Made by a program: the position numbers and the translations under genes. From Girardinichthys multiradiatus (taxonomy: Eukaryota > Chordata > Actinopteri > Cyprinodontiformes > Goodeidae), in assembly GCF_021462225.1 (NCBI RefSeq), contig NC_061808.1, forward strand, positions 23,783,119 through 23,847,118: a stretch of DNA of 64,000 bases, written 5' to 3'. Positions 21,483 through 34,790 of this stretch are shown piece after piece. Every line of letters begins with the position of its first letter. Within the stretch, counting starts at the first letter, position 1. Below the pieces are notes generated by a model. That model was not told the origin of the DNA. It searched no databases and was given only the letters and a program-made list of their open reading frames with translations.

Positions 21483-22975
21483 CATTAAGGAAACCTACAG
21501 CCAGTGGCGTGCAAAGATATTTTGGGGGGCAGGTGCTCAAGTGGAAAAAAAGGGCACCTTGTAGCTGCCTTTGTAGTGTGAGGTTTATTACAGGCTCAAC
21601 ATGAACATAATTTATAGGTATTACTAAGCACCCACAAAACAAGCTGCGTCCTGTGGGAACTAGGGAAATGACCACGCAGGAAAAAAAACTCAAAACAAAA
21701 ATGCATTTTACAAAATTCTTAAGGTTACTAAGGCAACAAATTAGATTGATTAAAAGTTAGATTACTGACTCACAACCAGCCTTTAACCTGAACTTCCTGA
21801 GTCAAATTTCTTTCTTCTTACACACTGAGTACGTGTTTGTCTTGACTATATCATTCTGTACTTTTATCACAAAATATCTTCTGCACCAAATAACCTTATG
21901 TTGTAGCAAAGCAGGTTACACTGCCAAATTTACCAGGTAGGTCATACTGAGTTATTTTCAGAAATGTGATTAACCAGTGACCATTCTACAGCGTAAATCA
22001 ACTATACCCAGAAAATGAGTTATAAAATCTTTATAGTCAAAATGAAACCACCATCAGAGAATATGATCATAAGAAGAATCATCTATACTACTGCATGTAG
22101 CCACTGTGATATATGACAGAAATTATTCTTAGAGGATTAAAATTAATGAGATTACAAGTCCTGAGAGGTGATGTCTGCTATTTAGAAATTAAAATACTCT
22201 GATTACATCATACTTTTTACACACACAGAAGTAGAAAATAACTTAGCCTACATGCCCCACATTTACTGAACTTTATCACAGGTATTTGTTGTAGCCCAGT
22301 GTATGCATTGGAATGGTAACCAGCTCATTTGGCCATAATTGCAATAAAAAAAAAAACGAGTCAAACAGAAGTCAGCAGGGACCATTATAGCAAATGTAAT
22401 ACATACATCTATGAGATAGATTTGAATTTATTTATTTCTTCTAATTTAATCTAAGACTTCAATCGTAGACATTGCCCTGGCGCCTGGTGGCACCCACAGA
22501 AGACATAGCCGGTAAAGGTGCCATTGATTGGCCTGTTCTGTTAAGATAAAATGGAGGCAAGTGAAGTTTTAACTTTTCCATCTGAAGTTTAGGAAGCAAG
22601 TACATTCGTCTTGTTTGTTACCTGGATGGTTAGTCGGCCTGTCGGCAGGGCAGGGCTCAATCTGACGGCGGAGGGGAGGAGAGAAGCGGTAAGCTGCACC
22701 AGCGCAGGTACCACCTCTCCGCTCTGCAGGCAGCCCGTCTCCGTTGAGAGACACACGTATATCCGTGGGTGAGGCGGGGTGGTAGTTGTCGCTCAAAATT
22801 TCAAAAATGTGGGGCACTGGTATTATAGGCCTATAAATTCAGAAATGGTACCTTGGGCCCCACACTATACACTGTAAAAAAAAAAAAAAAAGATTTCAGG
22901 AGGGCACTTTTTTGTCCATAGAATAAAAGGGCAGGTGCTCAAGCACCACCTAGTGCCTACAGCACTGCTAATTGT
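21483..22975. repeat. Possible non-autonomous element with GGGCAGGTGCTCAAG at both ends
   Basis: The string GGGCAGGTGCTCAAG occurs near both edges (21526-21541 and 22929-22944) in the same direction. GGGCAC blocks lie next to it on each side. Inside is a locally GC-rich patch (22620-22760) in otherwise AT-rich DNA. No transposase was seen and no target duplication was resolved, so the element call and class are tentative. Confidence 0.4.
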
Positions 22976-23557
22976 GTCAACAATGTATCATAAAGAGGCC
23001 AAAATGTGAGCGGAGATATTGTGGCTGAAATTCAGCTGCATGTTAGAATACAAACTGCCTGTTTACTGTTTCAACCCTCAGATATAAACTGACCTGAAGC
23101 TCTTGTGACAAAATGCCAGATTGTGTGGAGTTTTGGTGGTTTGTCAGTAAATGTCAGAAGAGTTTTGATTAATTGCTGCTAAACCACCTGGACTGATATA
23201 AACGAATGAATATAGGGAAGGTTTTTAGGTTACCAAAATGTCTGGGCAAATAGGTTTATCCCAACATTTTAAGGATTTGCTAAGCGGATGTAGGCCTAAG
23301 GCTTAGCTGTTTACTGACAAAAAGAGCCTAAATTAGGTCACTGCTTATGGCTGCGAATTAGCCATATTTAGCTGAGTTCTGAGGAAGTTTCAACTAATGT
23401 GTTGCTGTGTGGCTCCTGCAGTCAGACAACATCGACCAGCTTTTAGGAATAAGGCACTTTGATCTTCCCTTTAGCCTTTTTAAACAAATCAATTATATCT
23501 TTTAGTTTACACTGATTCTAAGCCTCCAGTGAAAACAGCATAAAGTGCTGCCTTATG
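22976..23557. other. Unassigned AT-rich sequence
   Basis: No gene or repeat was recognised. Confidence 0.4.
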
Positions 23558-24065
23558 TGTCAGGCTTGGTATGGCGGAGGACCCCAGAATGCAGACGGAC
23601 CGGAAGCATCGGTGGTGATTAATATGATTTAATGAAACAAACTAACTGCAGACGGTGAAGGCAAAAACAGGCATGAACTGCAAGAACTGGCAGAAAACAA
23701 GGTGACATGATCTGAAATGTTTCCCCGAGGAAGGAACAGAACAGAAGTGTATATATGGAGCAAGAACCAAGTGAAACGAGGAGACTGAATGCTAGAAGCA
23801 GGTGAACCAAATGAAGATGATGAAAACAGACAGGAGAGAACAAAACGTGGCTGGAGCAGAAATGAGACTCTTGAATACATAACTAGAAAAACATGAAACT
23901 AAAGCATAACCAGATCCAAAAACCTAACTTGACAAAACATGAACTAGAAGACAAAAACTAAAGCATGACCAGGAAAATAATAAACAGAAGAATGATTCAA
24001 AACCTCAAACGTGAGAAACATAAGAAAAACCTGCAACCAAAAACCAAACAACCCCAAATCATAGC
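23558..24065 (-). mobile_element. Degenerate solo LTR-like element
   Basis: It starts TGTCAGGCTTGG like the other members and is followed by the GACCCCAGAATGCAGAC-type and A-rich body. The right end is decayed and no target duplication was found. Confidence 0.5.
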
Positions 24066-25080
24066 ATTATGTCTAAGTAAGAGTCATTGTCTGTGTGTTT
24101 AGCTATGTTTAGTTTAAATTTTTGAACTGCTTTCATGTCCTGTGCTTTCTGCCAGACCAGCGTGATTGTTTCCTCTTTTAGTTTGTATATTTTTGTGATT
24201 TGATTTATTTTATATTCATGCTTCAGCAACACCTGGATTCTCCGCTTCACCTTGCAAGTTACAAAAGTTTGTTTTCTTGACATGTGCTTCCACATGCTGG
24301 CTTTTCCGTGTTTGGATCCTGCAACTTCCCAACACTCAGACATATGGAGTCTTTCCTGTGGTCAGATTTAAATTCAAGGCATGTGTAGGTTTTAAACCTT
24401 TTTTTACATCTTTATGTTTTACGGCACTGAACGATCATGAAAGAGAAGCTAACATCTGCTCTGAATAGCAACAAAGTAAACAAAGGCTGTGAATTGTGCT
24501 ATATTGGAATATTTACAGATCCCTGCAGCTGACTTGAATGTGTTTTAGATTAACGCTAACAAATGAAGTCAATGGATACAATGATCAAAAACCATGTCTG
24601 TAATGTTTAGGTGGTTAATTTGGACTAGGTGGACCTGTGGATCTTATTTTCACACCTTCACTATTTCATACTTTTGGAGTTTTGTATTAAACTGAGCAAC
24701 TTGGAACAGGATGTTTCAAACCGCCTATGCATTGAAACATACCTGACTTGGGAATGTTTCATAGATAGTTTGACAACTACTGACTTAAAGCAATTTTTTA
24801 TAACTGCCCACACAAAGTTTACTGTAAGAAAATGTGGTTGTGAAACTCTGATAAACAATATCTGCTGGAGGTGTTGCTCATATTTATTTGGGTTTTTATT
24901 TTATAAAAATGAACTTTTCCATATGGAGAGCAGAACCCTAATTTGTGAACATAGGATGTAATCTTAAATCTTCAGAAATTTATGTTGAAATGTATGCTTT
25001 TATGTGATTATTGACAACCATAATTAATTAATATAGTAATAAACTGATGTCCAAAAGGTAAATACATGAGCAGTTTTTTC
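24066..25080. other. Unassigned AT-rich sequence
   Basis: A 94-codon minus frame (24059-24343) contains MWKHMSRKQTFVTC, faintly like a degenerate zinc-finger or transposon fragment. This is not enough to name it. Confidence 0.35.
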
Positions 25081-25084
25081 AAAG

Positions 25085-25205
25085 ATTATTTGTGGAACTA
25101 GTGGCCTTTATTCATAGCAATCAGACAGGAAATGGGCAGACAGAGAAGGGGGAAACACAACAGCAAAGGTCCCAACTTTGGGAACTGAACCCTGGACATG
25201 ATTGT
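25085..25205 (-). repeat. Possible SINE tail
   Basis: GACAGGAAATGGGCAGACAGAGA...GGGGGAAACACA..., followed by a CTGAACCCTGG block, resembles a short interspersed repeat common in fish, read on the minus strand. The CCCTGG part may be a decayed tRNA-like B box. Confidence 0.4.
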
Positions 25206-25224
25206 GTGCTGATCTATGGGGATT

Positions 25225-25625
25225 TTCACACACCACCAACCCTCTGAAATGCCGGAAAAGGAGAAAATATCCATTGAACAGCAGTAGTGTGAACAAGAAT
25301 CCCTTGTTGATGTCAGAGATCAGAAGAGAATGGGCTGACGGATTTGAAATCAGGCAAAGGCAACAGTGGATGAAACAAATTTTGAAGAATATGGTCTCTA
25401 AACACAAAACACATCAAACGTTGCAACGTTGGAGAAGAAGGGCTACAGCAGCAGAAGACACACAAGGGGCAACTTCTGTCAGCTACATTAAGAAACCCAG
25501 ACTGCAGTTCGCACAGGCTTACCAATATTAGACAATAAAAGATCGGAAAAAAGTTACCCAGTCCAATGAGCCTCGATTTCAGCTGTGACATTCACATAGT
25601 AGGATTAGAATTTGGCATAAACAAC
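25225..25625 (+). pseudogene. Tc1/mariner-like transposase remnant (third family)
   Basis: A + frame (25202-25531) holds KSRKRRKYPLN-like and QTLQRWRRRATAAEDT blocks. The DNA then continues to ACTGCAGTTCGCACAGGCTTACC and a stretch matching the region before the first catalytic Asp of this family. I recognise the family from its nucleotide sequence: its end, which begins with CGGCCACTTTATGAGG, is present separately at 34583. Stops and gaps show it is dead, and neither end is visible here. Confidence 0.65.
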
Positions 25626-25699
25626 ATGACTAACTGGTCTATGTCACAGATGTCGAATCATATTAAACTGGTTTCTTGAACATTACAACAAAGTTATCT

Positions 25700-28418
25700 G
25701 TACTTCAACAGACTCCACAGTCACCAGAGATCACATTTATGCTGTTTTAGCTTCTCTTCTTTTGTTATTGTTAAATTCTGAACAGAATTTAAAATTCTGC
25801 TTTTTACTACCGTAGACCTCAATAGTCAACTCCACCATTCACTGTATCATAGACCTTATTGTTCCATATGTTCCTAACACAGCACTTTCTGCTTAGGTTG
25901 ATGGTTTATTGATGCTTCTTATACTTTCTTAAAGTAGAATTGAAGGGATTTATTTTGCTATCAGGCTCTTCTCCTTTGTGAACCAGCACCCAGTTTTTGT
26001 TCGTGTAGTAGACAGCCTGTCTACGTTTAACACTAGCCTTAAAATGTTCCTTTTTGTTAAAGGTTAGGGTTAGAGTAGTTAAAGTTATCTTGAGTTATCT
26101 CTGTAGTTATGCTGCTATAGACCTAGGCTGCTGGACAATGAGGGGAAAATAAATTGTTCTTTGAGGCTTTGATGATTTTGCATTAATTACATTAACTTTT
26201 ACTAACAGAAAGCTACAGATCAAATGATAATTTGATAATAACAGTAATTTATGATTTAGTGTAAAATAAGTTCCAACCTTAGTGACTGGATGTCCTTTAC
26301 ATCAAACACACTCCTCTTAAAATCCAACAGAGGGCAGCCATCAGTCACCATCCATTACAATACACTCTGTCACATCATCCTCAGATCCCTCTGTTTTTTT
26401 CACACATTGTTAGTTACCAATTAAGTGATCATCTGGCTAAGCCACAAAGTTTAATTCACCATAACGTTCAAATGAGCATCACAAAATGTAACTCCAAATA
26501 ACTCCCTGTGACGTATTTAGTTAGTGTGTCTGTTTTTCACTTGTTTATGTACTTTTCAGGGTCAGTTCAGGTGAATTGTTTGCCTGGCCTGATGACATTA
26601 CTTGAAAGGCACATCAATAGAGGGGAAATCAGTATCTACAATGGGGTCATGTCCCCTCTATTGGCTCAAAGAGCCCATTTTGGGTCCAAAATTTTCCTAC
26701 CCGTTAATGAGAATTACTGGAGTGCAAAAAACCAGCAGAGTGCGAGTTTGAGAGGGTATGAGCGAGTTCTCATTTCATTTGTGACAGACCATTGCTTTTC
26801 AATTACTCCTGTTTACACATCAGAAAAGCATCCAAGAGAAAATCTTTGTTTACAGTATCCATAATAATAGACGTATTTTATTGAAGTAAGATCCATACCT
26901 ATGTGTGTAGAATCTTCTACTTGCGTGCCAGATATTGCGCAGTAATTGTGTGAAGGAATTTCAAGGAAGCCAAACAAGTTCTTCAATCAACTGTGGGGCC
27001 GAAGCCAAGATGAGAAAGGCAATGCGGGGACAGGATAAGAAACAAAAGGGCATGAGAGGACAAGATAGGAAAGAAAGCATGATAGAATGTGACCAGACAC
27101 AAGATGAAAGGAGAGGGAGAGGAGGGGAGAGGAGAGGAGAGGTGAGGTGAGGACAGTGGATGAGGCGAGAAGAGAGGAAAAGCTAAGACATGCTGCCTTT
27201 GTGGAGTCATGGAAACTGCAGTAAGTAATTGGTGCATTCATAGACCACCTGGCATTAACCCCCCTAAAATAACATACACAGAATGGACAAGAGAAGAGAA
27301 GACTCCACATGTGCTTAAACTATGCTGTTAATTACCTTTTACAGAAGTTGAAGAAGGAACTTCAGCTCTGAGCATTTTAACAGCTATATTAAGGTTTATG
27401 TCACTGTTTTAGCACTGATAATGGTGAAAATAAAACCTTTGCCACCCTGTTGGATTTTTCTTACCCCACCAGCAAGGAGATTTACCGTAAGAATTTTACG
27501 TTTGTTGTCCCGTGGAAAACTACTGATCTTCTGTGTGGGGCCCCCAGCCCAAGGAGATCCACAGAGTTCAAACCAGGTGACAGAGTTAGCTGAGGTCAGT
27601 CAGTCATAAACATATGCACTCAGGTCTTCAAACTCAGGTCACCCTGCCCCCAATAAGATAACAACAAAAATGGGCTGAATGTGTGACTGACATGTCACAA
27701 CTCATTTGCAGCCTTTTTTAACGACAGGTTGTAAAACACTGCTGGGAGCTTTGATATTTACCTGTTTTGCAATGTCCAGCATGCTCCACATTCAAGCTAA
27801 TTTTTAAAAGTTACTATAACACAGCATGAGCTCTTTGGTGAGCACATAAAGACCTAGTTCTGCCTTCCCAACAAGGAATAAAGATGGTAAAAGATTAGAC
27901 ATTGCCTTTGCTAACAGCTCACACGTCTCACAACATGACCTGGAACACTGGAAGATAACAAATAATGATGCTATTCATAATACAGGGTAAAAAATGTTTA
28001 TGTTTGTATGCTAAATGGTGGTATCTATCAACTCTGGTCATCAGGATCCACTACCCTAAATGTTCTGGATATGTTCTGATCCAAGACAGGCTGAATTACC
28101 TCTTCAGCACATCACTCAGCGGAAGCTACATAACCAGCCAACAAGCTACATTAGGTGTATTGATGTTAGGAAACTTGCAAGGTTATGTGCCCTGAGGATC
28201 AGCATTGAGAAACACTAGTGTAAAGTTGGTGCATTTTTCTCTTTAACTATTCAAGAATGACAGACAAGTCCGGGCGTGTGGGAGGGCCACTTTATCTGGA
28301 AAGGCTTTTGGCAATTTTAGTACTTTAAATGCTTGTATGACATAATTCTCTAAATATTTTTCCCCAAAAAGTTAGCTTTAAAAAATACAAACTTCTTTTT
28401 TCCACACAGTGATATAAT
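25700..28418. other. Unassigned sequence with a purine-rich run
   Basis: A GGAGA-type purine-rich tract occupies about 27110-27153. No gene, element end or RNA gene was recognised elsewhere. Short open frames lack motifs. Confidence 0.45.
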
Positions 28419-28420
28419 TA

Positions 28421-28522
28421 CGCCCTGTGATGGACTTGCGACCTGTCCAGGTTGTAACCTGCCTCTTGCCCAATGACTGCTATATATGGGCAGCAGCAAG
28501 TGGGTATAGAAAATGGATGGAT
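28421..28522 (+). repeat. SINE 3' end fragment
   Basis: CCTGTGATGGACTTGCGACCTGTCCAGG and the terminal GTATAGAAAATGGATGGAT are typical of a fish interspersed repeat. The same family is longer at 32300-32553. Confidence 0.7.
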
Positions 28523-28529
28523 TGTACAG

Positions 28530-31500
28530 TTATCACAGTGTCACAAGAAGATGAAAGTAGTTTTGGGTTGTGCTTCTGGCATTTTTGTATGTTTTATACT
28601 GTATACTGTATTTTGTATGAGCTCCTTTAAATTTTTTTATTGATTGTAGATATTTCAGTGAACTTAAAATGGTCTGCTCACTCCAACTGGGTCTAAACAT
28701 AGACAAAAAAATGTATGTACAAAATGGCTTACTTAGGCTTTGTTCACAATACAGGCATGGGCAACCCATACCCGACTTTGTCATGGCTGTCTGAATGGCC
28801 CAAAACCAATCTTTTCACCCCCCCAAAAATTTGAATTGCACTTTTATATGTGGTACTAAATCGGATACGTATGGGATAGTTTTCAAAGCGACTGCAGTCA
28901 GAACTGTCACCTGACTCTCACATCAGTGTCCTGGCTCCGACTATGCATCCACAGACTTCTCTACACTAGTAGCAGTCACTGTGCCACAAAAGGCCATTGT
29001 TAATAGTTGTGCTCTCTTTTTTCGTACCTTTTTTTGTCTCGTTATTACATGGTTATAATATTGTCAGCTCCCATTACTCAACAACCTAATATTAACACAG
29101 AGATGCCGACATTCATTATTACTTCTGTAAACTGCTTTTTGACGTCTGCATTCTCTTTCTGCGCATGCTAGTCGCACTGGGGTCATGAAACATTCAAACT
29201 GAACGGCCGCATTTAATTAGTAGTTTGAATGACCGAACGAAAAAAAGTCGAATTGTGTATATCTAATGTGAGCACAACTTTAGGCTAAACAACTCTGTCT
29301 GTAGCTGAGATTTTTAAAGTCTAGTCACATTATCAGCACATGTATTCCTCATTGCTAGTGCTTGCTATTTAACAATGACATTAAAGCAACCTCTTCAGCA
29401 ACCCCAATATTAACACTACTGAACACAGTGACTAAAATAATTATCTTCCAAAATAGTTCCAAAATGGTAAACAAAGAAATAAATACATACCACAACACTT
29501 GAAAGGATGTCCATGTAAGTCTGTGACTTCTACTTTTCGGACTTCCTGTAGCAACTAGCTGGGTTCTAACACAGGCTTGTACAACAGCAGCAAATAGTAG
29601 AGATTTAGTTTTAGCTAATGTACTTGTTTTGTTTAATATATTATATTCATATCAATGCTGCAGCTAACAGCAATTTCAATATCTTAACTTTTATAATAGT
29701 AATATAATTGTAATTATTATATAATAAGAAGAATAGCCAGTGCTATGGCCCCTTCTTGTGGCAAAGGTTCAGTATGTATTCTTTAAATAATATATTTACC
29801 TAAATACTTCTTTCAGAATACATCTGAAACTTCTATGCCATTCGGTTTGGTATACATATACGTGACTTGGTTTAAACTAAATAAAACTAAAAACATAGCT
29901 GATCATTCTTGCTGATACATTGCCCGTCAGTTTCATCACAAATGTGATACCCAATTTTCTGTTTGTCCCAGCAGACATGTGGCATTACCTGACAGCATCA
30001 GGAAAAAATGGACTCTGGCCTTGTTTCTTCTCTATGTGGGCGGCTTGTTAGCACCTTACTTAATGGGGAAAGCTTGGAATTTGGCTTACTGGAACATGTT
30101 GGTGAATGAGTCACAGGGTATATCATGTACCGTGTACCTCTCTGACCTGTTGTTGTTATGCTGCATTGAATTATGGTGCAAAGTTTGTGTTCTAGGTCGT
30201 TAGCCCATATCATCTCTTTATGCCGCGTGTATGTTTTATATCAGCTGCTGAAAAGCTGATACTCCACAAGAGCCAAATGTGTACATAACCTACATACGTA
30301 TCTTATTGTATATGTATTAATATATGGCTACTGTAGAACATGTTCCTGCCATCTACAACCAGCTCTTTGGAGGGATCAAAGCTGTTCTCACTTAAAACAA
30401 ACAAAAACATCCTTTTTAAAAACGTTCTAATCACCTAATACACAGTATGTTTATTAAATAAATGTGTATTAAAAATTTATCAGAAAATTATATTTTAAAA
30501 TAGTTTTGTAAAATACACTTGTTTTTACAATAATCCTGCTGATAAGAGATGAATGAGCTTGACTAAAAACATTGTGTATCCCAACATAAACGGATTTTGG
30601 CAGACTTTCCTGGAGCATGTGTTTTGTATGTTTATGAGCCAGATAATTATCAAGGACAGAAACTAACTAAGATAATTTAAAAAGTAAATGAGTTTTTACT
30701 GTTTAAGTTAGCTTTTCTGTTACTATTTGACCTTTCCTGCTGATTTAGAAGTTCTGCATGTTGCTGCTGATAAGATGCACTTTTAGACATGGGGTTAGGA
30801 GAGGTGAAGCTGAGATAGTTCCAGGGTATGAGTCAAAGGGTACCATAAAAACTGCATGACATATAGTACAAAGCAATTAACCACAGCTGACAGATGGAGC
30901 TGGAATGACTTCAGCTGCTCCTAGAAATTTCAGTAAAAAAGCTTGCATTATCATGAAATAAAATATCATCTTACTTCCTCTTTTACTGTAATATTACACA
31001 CATGATTCATGCTGCCTGAGCTTTGTTGCTGTAAACCTTTTGTTCCGTGAAAGCAAGGTTGACCGGTTGGGGCAAACAAGCCAGTGAAAGAATGAAGATA
31101 GCAACCGGTGACGCTGCACAAGAGGTTACTGGCTGAGGGGTATTTTGCAACACTGCTCCAAACAAAATGCACCGGCTTAGATCATTCAAACCCCATGAGA
31201 AGAGAGGGGGTGGGCAGTTAGAACTGGCAAACAAGGGACAAACATTCATCTCGAAAGCAAAAGGATAGGGCCACTCATTCACACATGGGCATGAATCAAA
31301 CTGTTTGTTTAAAAAAAAAAAACTACACATGCGCTCGCACACGTAGCTACAGTTCAGTTTGTGCAATTTATCATGACACACAAGTCTAAAAGGTTGGCAG
31401 CAGAAATCCAGAGCACTTTGAGTAACACTGCTCACCATGGAAATATTTATTAGTGCCTCGACTTCTGGTGAAACGTTACTTCATTCTCTGAAACCCACTT

Positions 31501-32299
31501 TAAAATGTTACGACAGTGTCTCAGATGTACAAACAAATATGAGAATGAAGATGGCTAAACAATTCAAAAAGGAAATACGTTTTTCTGAATATTTCATACA
31601 AACATTTTTTTCCAAGAGCCCTTAGCTTTTCTCTGGCTTGCTTGTAGACACACAACCCGACAGAAACACCTACTGTCTAACAGCAGCATTTCTCATTCTG
31701 TTTCAATCTTTAACTGAAAGGAAAGAAACTGTCTCCAGACAGTTCCCTAAGCACTTTAGTTGGTGACTAATATTCTTTACATCAACATCCATAACGTCAA
31801 GAAGACAAAGCTGTAACTGAACTCAGAACATCTTTCTTTTTGAACAACTAGTTCAAAGTTCTGTTCCCACTTACTAAAATTAAATGTTTTATGTTCATAC
31901 TTAACATTTCTAAGATCAACTAGTTCACATTTAACAATCAATTTTCATTAAAAAACCCTGTTTTTTATAAATATCATATGACAATTGATGCATTTATTCA
32001 GTCATTAGGGAGTATTTGCAATCTTGTCTCTGCCCAATAATTTCTTTGTTTCACATCTATTCCATGCATGCCTTGGCTCATACATACTGTATTTATTCAT
32101 GTTTTTTTCATTATTATTATTATTAGAAAGGAAAAAGACAAATTTGAACTGAAGAGACCTGTTAAGACTGTTTTTTTAAGGTAGACATAGGCTCGTATGA
32201 GATTCTTGAGATATGAAAACTTTCAAGGAAAAAACATGGAATGGATTTTGCAAGCAAATTAAAAAAGTTAGTGTAGGAAAGTGTAGGAGTCTTTATACA
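28530..32299. other. Long AT-rich stretch without recognised genes
   Basis: Many short frames occur on both strands, the longest 143 codons (31007-31438, minus). None has a motif, signal peptide or domain I can support. No element ends were recognised. Confidence 0.45.
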
Positions 32300-32551
32300 G
32301 AAAGACCGCGTGGGTTCTCTCTGGGTACTCCTTCTTCCTTCCACAGTCCAAAAACATGACTGTTATGTCAATTGGTCTCTCTAAAATTGCCCTTAGGTGT
32401 GAATGAGTGTGTGCATGGTTGTTTGTCCTGTGTGTCTCTGTGTTACTCAATGGACTGGTGACCTGTCCAGGGTGTGCCCTGCCTCTCGCCTGTAGACTGC
32501 TGGAGATAGGCCCAGATCCCCAGTGACCCACTATGGAATAAGCAGTATAGA

Positions 32552-32553
<2 letters not shown>
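32300..32553 (+). repeat. SINE copy followed by an AT microsatellite
   Basis: The order CACAGTCCAAAAACATGACT, AATTGGTCTCTCTAAAATTG, GACCTGTCCAGGGTG and a final GGAATAAGCAGTATAGAA matches the fish repeat also seen at 28421 and 51957. The repeat ends directly in the AT run. Confidence 0.75.

Positions 32554-32626
<73 letters not shown>
32554..32626. repeat. (AT)n microsatellite
   Basis: Seventy-three uninterrupted bases of AT dinucleotide, self-complementary, lie at the 3' end of the SINE. Confidence 0.97.
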
Positions 32627-32628
<2 letters not shown>

Positions 32629-32939
32629 ACAAACAGCTATGCACACACCCATTCACAGCCTAGGGAGAAAATTTCTCCAAAATGTAAAATGCCCGTTTGT
32701 GAGAAATAATTGAGGTTAAAATAAATTAATAAATGGTTAAAATTAAATATTGCTGCTTCACATGAGTTGGAGATGAGGAGAACATCATTACTCCACATTT
32801 TAAAGGCTGTTTTTCCTGTTTAAACCTCAGACATTTAACTTGAAACTCTCCTTACAGTTGAGGTAAGATTAAACACCTGTCAGTATGTTGCTCCTTTTGT
32901 TATGAACATGTTTAGCTTTCATGGGAGGTGCTCAAGGAG

Positions 32940-33110
32940 GAAAACTTTGCTCACTGAAAAAAACATGACCTCAATCTCATTGAGATGCAGTGGGGTGACA
33001 TGAAATGATTTCTGCAAGATTCCCCTGAAACATCTTAGCTGAAAGTGAATAGTGGGGAAACCTTTACATAGACTGATGTCAAAGAGCGCAGTGTCTCACT
33101 GAACATATTG
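32940..33110 (+). repeat. Small Tc1-like remnant
   Basis: CCTCAATCTCATTGAGATGCAGTGGGGTGACATGA resembles the catalytic-Glu region of a Tc1 transposase gene. The remainder is decayed. Confidence 0.45.
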
Positions 33111-33180
33111 CAACAAAAGGGGGTAAGACAAGCTATTAAGAGGTGGGTAGTCTTCACATCTTTTGTCTAATGAGTAAGAT

Positions 33181-33568
33181 TGTCAGAAGGTGTGGTTCTC
33201 GGAGCAGACCCAAGTGCAGACAGGAAAACAGAGGGAGTGTGGAGAGCTGAAAATGTTTTAAAAAAATAAAACAAATAAAACAAAAACTTACAAGGCAGAC
33301 AAGAGGGGATCCAGACAAGGAGCATGGACAAAAACAGATCTGGGTTGGCAAGGCGAGGCGAGGCGAGGCGAGGACAGAAACAGTCAAGGACATGGACAGG
33401 TTTAAGATGGCATGGCATGGAAAAACAAGATACTCCAGCATACTCCAGGTTAAACAGAACATAAGGGTATTTACACTGGATGGCACAAGGAGACTGATTG
33501 GTATGGCACAGGTGGACTAAATGAATGTGATTACAAGGACGGTAGCAAAAACATGACCAAACATGACA
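33181..33568 (-). mobile_element. Degenerate solo LTR-like element
   Basis: The left edge is TGTCAGAAGGTGTGG and the right edge ACATGACA. The body contains an AGGCG microsatellite (33351-33373). The flanking five bases do not match, so the ends or the duplication have decayed. Confidence 0.55.
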
Positions 33569-34582
33569 AATTAAATTAAATTAAACTGGAACAATTTCAA
33601 TTGAATTGAATTTATGAAGACATTGGTGGAAATCAGGAAATTTGTGTTAGGCTTTGACAATTTGAACTCTACTGGCAGGTTGGAGCCTTTAAGTGTTGAG
33701 TTTTCAAGCTCTTCATGTTCTTGATTGGCTATCTCTTTAAATGTTGCAAATATAATTTGACATAAACAAGTCTGTGCATTTGACCTCAGTTTCTCTGAAC
33801 CAGGATAAATCAATGCTAAATCTTCTCAGTCACATATTTAGAAGCTTGTTGGATGTAAACATCTCCTGAGGTCAGCAGGTCAGTCGACCTACATATGGCA
33901 TATACAACACAGCTGAGACATAACCCCTAATGCTCTGATCAATGGCATAAGTCAAACCTTTTGACTTGTTTCCTTGCACCTTGGCTGATCAGCTGCAAAT
34001 CCTTGCAGCATTATGTGTTTTCTAGTATATGTGTGCAAGGTGACAGGATTGTCTGGGCTATTTCTGCTGAGTTGATCAGGATTACAGTTTACACTACTCT
34101 TGCACAGCATGTTTACCTTGCTTGCAGGAATAATCCGGTTTGTTTAAGTTATCCGGGGAAAGATTTAATACGATAAGAATTTAGTTTGGTGATACTAAAG
34201 TGCATTGGCTTCACTCTTTATCATGTAAACTTAGACAGTATGGTACAGTTTACTCTTTGAGTCTGATATCCCTGGCCCCGATAATTATTTATATTGGCCT
34301 AGTTTAAGATTGTATGACACAAAAAGTGACACATCCATGAAGCAATATTCTACATACAGATATTGATTGCTCGCTCTTTCCCTAGGACACACATATGTCC
34401 AAGTTGTGTGTTCTCTTCTGGGTAAAGGTTACTGATTAACATTTGAGAAGTGTAACAATCCAAACAGGAGGGCCGGTCTCGGATTGTTAATGTTAAAAAG
34501 AAAACCATGTAATTTACATAATAGTATTTCCTAACAGTTTTATAGTATGTTAATAAAATCTTGACATCAGTATAAATATTAC
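33569..34582. other. Unassigned AT-rich sequence
   Basis: No gene or repeat was recognised. Confidence 0.4.
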
Positions 34583-34790
34583 ACTAACCGGCCACTTTAT
34601 GAGGTACATCTGTTCAATTTCTTGCCAAGAGAAATAGAAACTCAGCCAATCACAGGACAAACCAAGCAGCACAAGGAGAAAGAAATGGGATTTTAGTGAC
34701 TGAATGTGGTGTAGTTGTTAAGGCCAGGTAGGCTGACCTGAGTATTACAGAAACTGCTGAACTTTTTGAATTTTGACACACAAAAAGCTC
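34583..34790 (+). repeat. End of a Tc1/mariner-like element (third family)
   Basis: CGGCCACTTTATGAGGTACA, then CAGCCAATCACAGGAC and GAGTATTACAGAAACTGCTGA, mark the first 200 bases of the family whose transposase remnant is at 25225-25625. The rest of the element is absent. Confidence 0.65.

Noticed and set aside
24059..24343. A BED-type zinc-finger protein fragment
   Set aside because: Only a short Cys/His-containing stretch; the spacing does not fit and no neighbouring transposase domain was found.
31007..31438. A 143-codon minus frame with several Cys residues
   Set aside because: No signal peptide, domain or splice context; the composition looks random and the frame overlaps others.
32554..32626. 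The AT run as a replication origin
   Set aside because: Nothing but the dinucleotide repeat supports it; microsatellite growth at a SINE tail is sufficient.
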